Source: a virus. From it: a DNA stretch of 64,000 bases. The stretch covers positions 35,592-99,591 of the IMG/VR virus record IMGVR_UViG_3300023242_000003; one strand, written 5' to 3'. Positions 59,691 to 64,000 of the stretch are shown one piece after another; positions within the stretch are counted from its first letter, which is position 1, and every line of letters begins with the position of its first letter. The notes beneath the pieces are model-generated. The model saw only the letters and a list, made by a program, of their open reading frames with translations, had not been told where the DNA came from and did not search any database. The translations under genes and the position numbers were made by a program.

Positions 59691-59760
59691 GTGTACAAAT
59701 GAAGTACGGGTCATGACAAGTGAGAGAGTAGACTCCGACCTACCTTATATTTTTTTTATC
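59691..59760 (+). ncRNA. Repeated structured small RNA, copy e
   Basis: Stem 1 GTAC / GTAC with a shorter loop, GGG, stem 2 TCAT-GACAA-GTGA (one G-U pair), invariant GAGAGTAGACTCC, then GACCTACC instead of GACACGTC, and a T-run. Divergence is confined to the 3' flank. Confidence 0.7.
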
Positions 59761-59766
59761 TAGCCA

Positions 59767-59793
59767 TAAAAAAAACCCCTAATAAGGGGTTTG
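59767..59793 (-). terminator. Intrinsic terminator overlapping a stop codon
   Basis: Minus-strand CCCC / GGGG hairpin followed by eight T residues. The stop codon of the next gene lies inside the hairpin. Confidence 0.75.
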
Positions 59794-59976
59794 TGGTGTG
59801 TGTTTTTTGCCTGTGGTTACATCAACCCATTTTTGTTTTGTTTCACGTTCTACGAGCTTCTCAAGGCTTTTAATTTTCAATTCTCCAGCTTCAATCGCTT
59901 CGGCTTCAGTTCCACCGTTATCGATAATAAATTTATAAGTTTGTTTTCTTAAAATTTCTTGTACCTTTGCGTTCAT
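59779..59976 (-). CDS. Hypothetical early protein, 65 aa
   Basis: Helical protein with NGGTEAEAIEAGELKIKSLE and a short basic, Thr/Pro-rich end. Own promoter (60005-60035) and terminator. No family was recognised. Confidence 0.55.
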   Translation of the reverse strand: MNAKVQEILRKQTYKFIIDNGGTEAEAIEAGELKIKSLEKLVERETKQKWVDVTTGKKHTPQTPY

Positions 59977-60004
59977 AATTTTGTGTTGTTTTAATTGGAC
60001 ACTA

Positions 60005-60035
60005 CAAAGATAGACAAATATTTTAAACCACCAAA
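60005..60035 (-). promoter_or_regulatory. Host-type promoter
   Basis: Minus-strand TATCTTTG (60005-60012), TTTG (60032-60035), spacer 19; leader contains TCCAATTAAAAC. Confidence 0.6.
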
Positions 60036-60089
60036 CTTTTTTACGCTTTTTTTTATTTTTTTTTACCTAGTAAAATAATTGCATTTTTA

Positions 60090-60121
60090 TTTGGTTATAT
60101 CAATTATTTGTTTTATCTTTG
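60090..60121 (+). promoter_or_regulatory. Host-type promoter of RNA element copy f
   Basis: TTTG (60090-60093) and TATCTTTG (60114-60121), 20-nt spacer. Confidence 0.65.
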
Positions 60122-60123
60122 TA

Positions 60124-60195
60124 GTGTTGAAAGAGCAACGGGTCATGACAAGTGAGAGAGTAGACTCCGACACGTCTATACATTACTAGAACCCG
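60124..60195 (+). ncRNA. Repeated structured small RNA, copy f
   Basis: Stem 1 GTTG / CAAC (as in copy c), GGG, stem 2 TCAT-GACAA-GTGA (as in copy e), GAGAGTAGACTCC, then ACACGTCTATAC. It combines the stem-1 variant of c with the stem-2 variant of e, indicating recombination or independent drift of the stems. The terminator at 60209-60236 follows. Confidence 0.7.
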
Positions 60196-60208
60196 AAAAT
60201 AAAAAAAC

Positions 60209-60236
60209 CTAGAATTTATCTAGGTTTCTTTTTAAT
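60209..60236. terminator. Bidirectional terminator
   Basis: ACCTAGA / TCTAGGT hairpin, T-run on the plus strand, A-run before it. Shared by RNA copy f and the converging gene at 60236-60571. Confidence 0.8.
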
Positions 60237-60571
60237 TATTTTGTATATTCTGCTATTCGTTCCACTTTGGTATCAATCAATTCCGCCAAGTCATCGCAAT
60301 ATACATTTTCAAATACTGCTTTTTCGTTCCATTGACTAGATAAAAAACGAACTGTATATGTATCATCCCAAGCTAGGGTAATTAAAACAATTCCTTTGTG
60401 GTGGTGTCCCGATACTGTAAAGAATAACGCTTTGCCCTCAAACGTGGTAAAGTTTCTAGCACCCCAAGTCATAGACCACAAACGGTTTCTGTTAACCCAT
60501 TGAAGCGTTTCTTTTGCGTCAAAGTTTATTTGAACTGCTGACTGTAATACTGATAATTTTTTTGCTGACAT
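60236..60571 (-). CDS. Hypothetical early protein, 111 aa
   Basis: Alpha/beta protein with TLQWVNRNRLWSMTWGARNF and SGHHHKGIVLITLAWDD. The His cluster may bind metal. Own promoter at 60597-60627 with an AACCAATTAAA leader. No family was recognised. Confidence 0.6.
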   Translation of the reverse strand: MSAKKLSVLQSAVQINFDAKETLQWVNRNRLWSMTWGARNFTTFEGKALFFTVSGHHHKGIVLITLAWDDTYTVRFLSSQWNEKAVFENVYCDDLAELIDTKVERIAEYTK

Positions 60572-60596
60572 AATACTTTTATTTAATTGGTTGATG

Positions 60597-60627
60597 CAAA
60601 GATAGACAAATATTTTAAACCACCAAA
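60597..60627 (-). promoter_or_regulatory. Host-type promoter
   Basis: Minus-strand TATCTTTG (60597-60604), TTTG (60624-60627), spacer 19. Confidence 0.6.
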
Positions 60628-60670
60628 CTTTTTAGCAATTATTTTTATTTTATTTTTTTTACCTAAAAAG

Positions 60671-60701
60671 TTTGCATATTAAATAAAAAGTATTATTTTT
60701 G
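60671..60701 (+). promoter_or_regulatory. Host-type promoter of gene 60730
   Basis: TTTG (60671-60674) and TATTTTTG (60694-60701), spacer 19; leader AACCAATTAAAACA precedes the ATG. Confidence 0.6.
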
Positions 60702-60729
60702 TACCGTTAACCAATTAAAACAATATAAT

Positions 60730-60969
60730 ATGACAACTAGACCTATTTATGTTATTGCTCAGGAAATCAAACAGGACTGGAAATCTGTAAACTATGCGGC
60801 TAAACCTTACCTTGATGCAATGGGTTGCATTACGACAATCAATGACAGTTTCGGCATGGACAATGGTAAAAGCATGGTACTGTATTTTCTTTCAAACGCT
60901 GGACAATGGCGAGGCGAAAACGCAAAACGAATCAAAGCTGAATTAAAGAAAATGGTGGGGCTGAAATAA
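60730..60969 (+). CDS. Hypothetical early protein, 79 aa
   Basis: Starts MTTRPIYVIAQEIKQDWKSV and continues with YAAKPYLDAMGCITT; the C-terminal helix ENAKRIKAELKKM is basic. It resembles small conserved phage proteins of unknown role. Terminates at the hairpin just downstream. Confidence 0.6.
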   Translation: MTTRPIYVIAQEIKQDWKSVNYAAKPYLDAMGCITTINDSFGMDNGKSMVLYFLSNAGQWRGENAKRIKAELKKMVGLK

Positions 60970-60981
60970 GCCCCAGTTTTT
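60957..60981 (+). terminator. Intrinsic terminator
   Basis: GGGGCT / AGCCCC hairpin followed by AGTTTTTT, overlapping the stop of gene 60730. Confidence 0.8.
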
Positions 60982-61006
60982 TGTCTAATATAAAAAAAAA
61001 TTTATC

Positions 61007-61205
61007 ATGTATATATTTACCTGTGAAGAGTGTCTTCAAGAAAAAAATAGCTTTCATGAATCGCTAGAAAAAAAATAATGTTTGTGATGATTGCTTCAAC
61101 GAATTATCACAGGCTGATGAGGGTTACAATAGATGGTGTGATTCTTGTCAAATGTTTTCACATATAACCGATAGTAACCCATACGGTACTTGCCAATGTA
61201 GTTAA
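61007..61205 (+). CDS. Zinc-binding protein split by a frameshift at an 8-A tract
   Basis: The first frame gives MYIFTCEECLQEKNSFHESL and stops at 61076. From 61068 another frame continues NNVCDDCFNELSQADEGYNR then WCDSCQMF, ending CQCS at 61205. Removing one A from the tract (61068-61075) joins both into a ~65-residue protein with three CxxC pairs and a terminal CxC. It may be a sequencing error, a recent mutation or a programmed shift. Followed by a clear terminator. Confidence 0.5.
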
Positions 61206-61219
61206 TCCAACAAATGATT

Positions 61220-61248
61220 TAACCCTAGTATATTTTACTAGGGTTTTT
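61220..61248 (+). terminator. Intrinsic terminator
   Basis: ACCCTAGTA / TACTAGGGT hairpin followed by six T residues. Confidence 0.85.
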
Positions 61249-61289
61249 TGTTTCTAGTTTATATCTGACGTAAAATAAAGCGATTTAAG

Positions 61290-61461
61290 AGACTTTCTCC
61301 CTGTGGGTGGCACAACGCTGGGGCGTGTACACAAATGTGTATATATGGGGCTCTATATACAGAAAGAGACCGCCTCATAGAGACAGTCTCATCTTTGTGG
61401 GAACCACCCCACGTTTTGTGCAAGCCATTGTCGTATATCTTTTTTAATAAATATACGACAA
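61290..61461 (-). other. Locally GC-rich segment with inverted repeats, no confident gene
   Basis: About 61290-61420 is clearly more GC-rich than its surroundings. It contains GAGAC / GTCTC, and an 11-bp perfect inverted repeat TTGTCGTATAT / ATATACGACAA lies at 61428-61438 and 61451-61461. The right arm region carries the late-type TATTTATTA on the minus strand. A 69-codon frame exists on the minus strand but begins upstream of that element and has no recognisable motif. A structured RNA is possible. Confidence 0.35.
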
Positions 61462-61481
61462 AGTACAAAAAAGTCTAAAGT

Positions 61482-61610
61482 GGCGATGAGGGGATTCGAA
61501 CCAAAGAATATTTTAGAGCCCATCAACATTCCACTCCTTCGTTAGGTTGCTCATGACTGCAATCCTTAGGTTGCTCATGACTGCAATCCTTCTCTCCAAA
61601 GAGCATCGCC
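61482..61610 (-). tRNA. Degenerate or expanded tRNA-like gene with tandem 24-nt repeat
   Basis: On the minus strand the ends pair as GGCGATG / CATCGCC (7 bp acceptor), the D-arm reads CTTT-GGAGAG-AAGG, and a T-loop signature GGTTCGAATCC sits before the 3' acceptor strand. The middle is abnormal: a 24-nt unit containing GGATTGC-AGTCATGA-GCAACC (8-nt loop with CAT) occurs twice (61543-61590), and an extra GAATGTT / AATATTC hairpin follows. The T-stem has mismatches and no CCA is encoded. A perfect host-type promoter starts transcription about two bases before the acceptor stem. Confidence 0.45.
61543..61590. repeat. Tandem 24-bp direct repeat within the tRNA-like gene
   Basis: Two exact copies of a 24-bp unit beginning TAGGTTGCTCATG, at 61543-61566 and 61567-61590. 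Each copy can form the CAT-containing hairpin described for the tRNA-like gene. Confidence 0.85.
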
Positions 61611-61619
61611 TTGTTGGTA

Positions 61620-61651
61620 CAAAGGTAAGAATAATAATTGACACTACCAAA
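61620..61651 (-). promoter_or_regulatory. Host-type promoter of the tRNA-like gene
   Basis: Minus-strand TACCTTTG (61620-61627), TTTG (61648-61651), spacer 20. Confidence 0.65.
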
Positions 61652-61687
61652 CAATAGTCAAACTTTTTTTGTGACCTCGGAAAGAGT

Positions 61688-62014
61688 TTAAAAATTCTCT
61701 CCTCTAATTTTGTTCATTGTCTTATCAAGACCAATCTCATATTCTTCAAGCAAATTGTAAATTTCATCTACAATATCATCGCTTAAATCCTCATAGTCAA
61801 CATCATCTTCTGAAATTTCAGTTTCATTAACATAGTGAACAACTGTGACATTATCCTCTCCAAATGTTTCTACAAGAAAAGAAATATTTGTCTTATTTCC
61901 TGTACTCATTATACAAGGTGAACTACCCAATTCTAATTCCCCAGTTGTAACTGAACCCTCAAAGTGTTCAACAACAATTCTTTTAATCTCTGAAATCTGC
62001 TCTTCTTTTTTCAT
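61688..62014 (-). CDS. Hypothetical early protein, 108 aa
   Basis: Acidic protein with EISEDDVDYEDLSDDIVDEI near the C-terminus, a pattern typical of DNA-mimic or regulator-binding phage proteins, though unproven. Promoter at 62085-62115. Its ~70-nt leader contains a 12-codon reading frame (MSKENTIYSDSN) that could act as a leader peptide. Confidence 0.6.
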   Translation of the reverse strand: MKKEEQISEIKRIVVEHFEGSVTTGELELGSSPCIMSTGNKTNISFLVETFGEDNVTVVHYVNETEISEDDVDYEDLSDDIVDEIYNLLEEYEIGLDKTMNKIRGENF

Positions 62015-62084
62015 TTTTTTTGATTTTAGTTTATTTGTGTATCAATTGGAATCAGAATAAATTGTATTTTCTTTACTCATAGTA

Positions 62085-62115
62085 CAAAGATAGGTATTAT
62101 TTATTAATCTACAAA
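62085..62115 (-). promoter_or_regulatory. Host-type promoter
   Basis: Minus-strand TATCTTTG (62085-62092), TTTG (62112-62115), spacer 19. Confidence 0.6.
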
Positions 62116-62122
62116 ATATTTT

Positions 62123-62401
62123 CTACTTTATTTTTGCGGAATTTTCTATTTGGTCTTCTGTAAAGTTTTCGCTAGCCTCTACACTAGCTTTGTAAGGGTT
62201 CCCTGTTACTGGGTGCATACGGTGTCTGAACTCATGGATAACTTTATCTTTGTTCTTGAAGCTGCCCATATATTGCCACGCCTCGCCATTGTTTTCGGCT
62301 ACCTGTGGTTCGTCTAGTGATTCGTTGATTGGGTGTTTGGCTAACCAATCCCACATATAATCCCATTCGGTACTTCCTATTTTTATTGCTACTAATTCCA
62401 T
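62123..62401 (-). CDS. Hypothetical early protein, 92 aa
   Basis: Contains EWDYMWDWLAKHPINESLDE and FRHRMHPVTGNPYKASVEAS. The HPVTG-N-P segment recalls DPVTGRD of the neighbouring gene 62515-62742, so the two may share a fold. The start codon lies five bases beyond the promoter -7 box, implying a leaderless mRNA. No family was recognised. Confidence 0.6.
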   Translation of the reverse strand: MELVAIKIGSTEWDYMWDWLAKHPINESLDEPQVAENNGEAWQYMGSFKNKDKVIHEFRHRMHPVTGNPYKASVEASENFTEDQIENSAKIK

Positions 62402-62405
62402 GTAG

Positions 62406-62437
62406 CAAAGATACGAATAAAAAAAGAAATATCCAAA
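62406..62437 (-). promoter_or_regulatory. Host-type promoter for a leaderless mRNA
   Basis: Minus-strand TATCTTTG (62406-62413), TTTG (62434-62437), spacer 20. The ATG (62401-62399) coincides with the expected start. An ATATCCAA / TTGGATAT hairpin overlaps the -33 side and may terminate the upstream gene. Confidence 0.65.
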
Positions 62438-62514
62438 TTAATTGGATATTCTTTTCTCTGTTTGTAATTGTTCAGCTTCCCACATTTCAGCTAGGAACAA
62501 AATTTCTTCTCATT

Positions 62515-62742
62515 TTATCTAACTTTTATTGTTAAATCTTCTCGGTCTGTTCCCCACTTTGGAACAAGCGTACCATTTTTACGCCACGTGCGAACAACAA
62601 ATCCGTTATGGAAATTATCACGCCCTGTTACTGGGTCTTTCACACGCCCACGAAAAACGTTATCACGTTCTAACCAAACTAATTCTTTAATTTCGTACCC
62701 ACCAACTGTGTGGGTTATCTGTTGTAATATTGATTGTTCCAT
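62515..62742 (-). CDS. Hypothetical early protein, 75 aa
   Basis: Beta-rich protein: YEIKELVWLERDNVFRGRVK then DPVTGRDNFHNGFVVRTW. The ATG lies four bases past the -7 box, so the mRNA is probably leaderless. No family was recognised. Confidence 0.6.
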   Translation of the reverse strand: MEQSILQQITHTVGGYEIKELVWLERDNVFRGRVKDPVTGRDNFHNGFVVRTWRKNGTLVPKWGTDREDLTIKVR

Positions 62743-62746
62743 GATG

Positions 62747-62778
62747 CAAATATAAGAATAATATTTTAAACTACCAAA
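62747..62778 (-). promoter_or_regulatory. Host-type promoter for a leaderless mRNA
   Basis: Minus-strand TATATTTG (62747-62754), TTTG (62775-62778), spacer 20. Confidence 0.65.
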
Positions 62779-62790
62779 TTATTTAACAAA

Positions 62791-62818
62791 AAAAAGTTGG
62801 ATAATTTCTTACCCAACC
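62791..62818 (-). terminator. Intrinsic terminator
   Basis: Minus-strand GGTTGG / CCAAC hairpin followed by eight T residues, after the stop of 62838-63383. Confidence 0.7.
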
Positions 62819-62837
62819 TTTCCACCAATTAAAACAT

Positions 62838-63383
62838 CTAACTTTCAATCAAATCAAAAACTAATTCGTTGTACCCTTGTGGTTTTTCGGGTTCAATGCT
62901 TATTAAATCCCTCGCCCATTTTCCAATGATTGAAGTATTGCCTTGTGGTTTTTCGGGAACTACATAAAAGTCGCCACCACCCCTTAAATTACCCTCGCAA
63001 GTCAATAACGGTAAAGGCGCAATTCGCCAACCGTCAGTATCTTTTGGAACTTTGGTTTTATCTACATACTGTTTTTTGGTATGGTTTACGACAAAACGTG
63101 TTTCTTTGTCCGTTAGTTTCGTTTCGGGTTTAACCTCGTTATTATCATTGCAACGGTCATACGTGGTTGATTTTCGCCCTTTGCAATTTTCAGCGTAATC
63201 GCCACCCCATACAATATGCTGTGGGTTTTGATAGATAAGACTTTCAACTGCACGAACAAAAGGGTTTTTAGACCAAGAATGTTCCATTAGTTTAGAACCG
63301 CTTTCAAAAGTCCAACTTTCAACCCACTTCAAAACTGTTTTTTTGTTTTTTGCCAAAATTGCTGGTCGATAATACTGTCCCAT
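62838..63383 (-). CDS. Hypothetical early protein, 181 aa
   Basis: The largest early protein of the far right arm. Begins MGQYYRPAILAKNKKTVLKW and has the segment NPQHIVWGGDYAENCKGRKS; VPEKPQGNTS and EPEKPQGYNE are an internal short repeat near the end. It resembles small conserved proteins of Bacteroidota and their phages, with no known role. Promoter at 63419-63450. Confidence 0.65.
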   Translation of the reverse strand: MGQYYRPAILAKNKKTVLKWVESWTFESGSKLMEHSWSKNPFVRAVESLIYQNPQHIVWGGDYAENCKGRKSTTYDRCNDNNEVKPETKLTDKETRFVVNHTKKQYVDKTKVPKDTDGWRIAPLPLLTCEGNLRGGGDFYVVPEKPQGNTSIIGKWARDLISIEPEKPQGYNELVFDLIES

Positions 63384-63418
63384 AATTTCTAAATTTAATT
63401 GGTTAATTATTTCTTTAG

Positions 63419-63450
63419 CAAAGATAAGTAAAATAATCTACACTACCAAA
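63419..63450 (-). promoter_or_regulatory. Host-type promoter
   Basis: Minus-strand TATCTTTG (63419-63426), TTTG (63447-63450), spacer 20; the leader has AACCAATTAAA. Confidence 0.65.
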
Positions 63451-63477
63451 TATAATGTAGATTATTTTTAATTTATT

Positions 63478-63771
63478 TTACCATTCACTAGTAAATTTTG
63501 TTTTGGTTTTAATCCAATCCATAACTTCTCCAGCGTAGTAGCTTGTAGTTAAGTCAAAAAGAAACCAATCCAACTGTCTTTCAGCATCGTTACTGTTGGT
63601 AGAAACTTCTAATCTGTTCCATTCTTTAGCGTTGCTTTGGTTACTACCTTTGCTACTACCCTGTGAGAAATCCCACTCTTTAGCCTGTATCAATACTGTT
63701 TTTTTATTTACAGTAACAGTTATTACACCGCCTCGACATGATTCGCCAATCTTGAAAGTCTTTGTTGCCAT
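63478..63771 (-). CDS. Hypothetical early protein, 97 aa
   Basis: Begins with KIGESCRGGVITVTVNKKTV, a strand-rich start, and has a Ser/Asn-rich middle followed by WFLFDLTTSYYAGEVMDWIK. The -7 box TATCTTTG lies at 63800-63807 on the minus strand; the -33 box is weak. No family was recognised. Confidence 0.6.
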   Translation of the reverse strand: MATKTFKIGESCRGGVITVTVNKKTVLIQAKEWDFSQGSSKGSNQSNAKEWNRLEVSTNSNDAERQLDWFLFDLTTSYYAGEVMDWIKTKTKFTSEW

Positions 63772-63814
63772 AATTTGTATGTTTTAATTGATTAGAGTAC
63801 AAAGATAAAATAAA

Positions 63815-63832
63815 ATTAGGATATATCCTAAT
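63815..63832 (-). terminator. Perfect 18-bp palindrome, probable terminator
   Basis: ATTAGGATATATCCTAAT followed on the minus strand by TTATTTT; it contains the stop codon of the gene that runs off the window. Confidence 0.65.
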
Positions 63833-64000
63833 TTTCTCTTGTTAAATTATAAATTTCTTTCCATTTCAAAACTCTAAAGTCATTATTCGATACCCTTTGA
63901 ACCAAAGCATTTGCTTTTACTTGCCATTCGCCTTGATTGTTTTCAAGTTTTAAAGTGTCTAATTCTGTCAATAAAACAGAAATTTCTTTCTTGTTTTCTT
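63828..64000 (-). CDS. C-terminal part of a hypothetical protein (5' end outside window)
   Basis: An open minus-strand frame runs from the window edge to a TAG at 63828. The visible ~56 residues are charged and helical: LLTELDTLKLENNQGEWQVK, then FRVLKWKEIYNL. No family was recognised. It continues the same-strand early block. Confidence 0.5.
   Translation of the reverse strand, partial: ENKKEISVLLTELDTLKLENNQGEWQVKANALVQRVSNNDFRVLKWKEIYNLTREN

Noticed and set aside
55541-60195. The repeated RNA elements as a CRISPR array
   Set aside because: Copies are hundreds of bases apart, lie on both strands, have individual promoters and variable stems; there are no spacers of uniform length and no cas genes. 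A solitary-repeat anti-CRISPR RNA remains possible but is not supported by sequence here.
61259-61468. 69-codon minus-strand frame in the GC-rich segment
   Set aside because: Begins upstream of the nearest promoter element, has atypical composition and no motif; more likely non-coding.
61482-61610. Phage attachment site in a tRNA 3' end
   Set aside because: No integrase or lysogeny gene is visible in the window and T4-like phages are usually lytic; the promoter alignment fits an expressed RNA better.

Overview
The window is AT-rich (roughly 30% GC by eye) and reads as part of the genome of a large tailed phage with a T4-like (myovirus) head, probably infecting a Bacteroidota host. Head and packaging genes of the T4 type are present: gp17-like terminase, gp20-like portal, gp21-like prohead protease, gp22-like core protein, gp23-like capsid protein, a gp5-like OB-fold hub protein and a gp55-like late sigma factor. 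Host inference rests on promoters: the right arm is full of TTTG-N19/20-TAnnTTTG promoters (the Bacteroidota primary sigma signature), and genes have A-rich leaders without Shine-Dalgarno sites.

Layout. 1-9.9 kb (+): two glycosyltransferases, the sigma factor, then baseplate and tail structural genes. 10-34 kb (-): a secreted-type nuclease, capsid, core, protease, portal, terminase, several acidic virion-type proteins, and serine hydroxymethyltransferase. 35-41 kb (+): a ClpC-type unfoldase encoded in three separate genes joined by two split inteins, with a DNA methyltransferase, a homing endonuclease and small genes lodged between the pieces. 41-54 kb (both strands): accessory and probably injected virion proteins (GNAT, zincin, nucleotidyltransferase, LRR, PcfJ-like, nucleases, thioredoxin). 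About 54.5 kb: an isolated G-rich tract. 54.7-64 kb: an early-type arm of very small genes, mostly on the minus strand, each with its own promoter and often its own terminator, interspersed with six copies of a structured small-RNA element and one degenerate tRNA-like RNA.

How it fits together. Two promoter classes divide the window. A TATTTATA/TATTTATTA element precedes many head, tail and virion genes and probably works with the encoded gp55-like sigma factor. Host-type TAnnTTTG promoters serve the right arm and the Clp locus. Six inteins sit at active sites: one in the protease, one in the portal, two in the terminase only nine residues apart, and one split intein in each Walker A motif of ClpC.

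The strongest candidates for new biology are the six-copy covarying RNA family (55.5-60.2 kb) and the tripartite ClpC with two paralogous split inteins (35.1-40.8 kb). All functional calls come from reading motifs; no database search or folding program was run.
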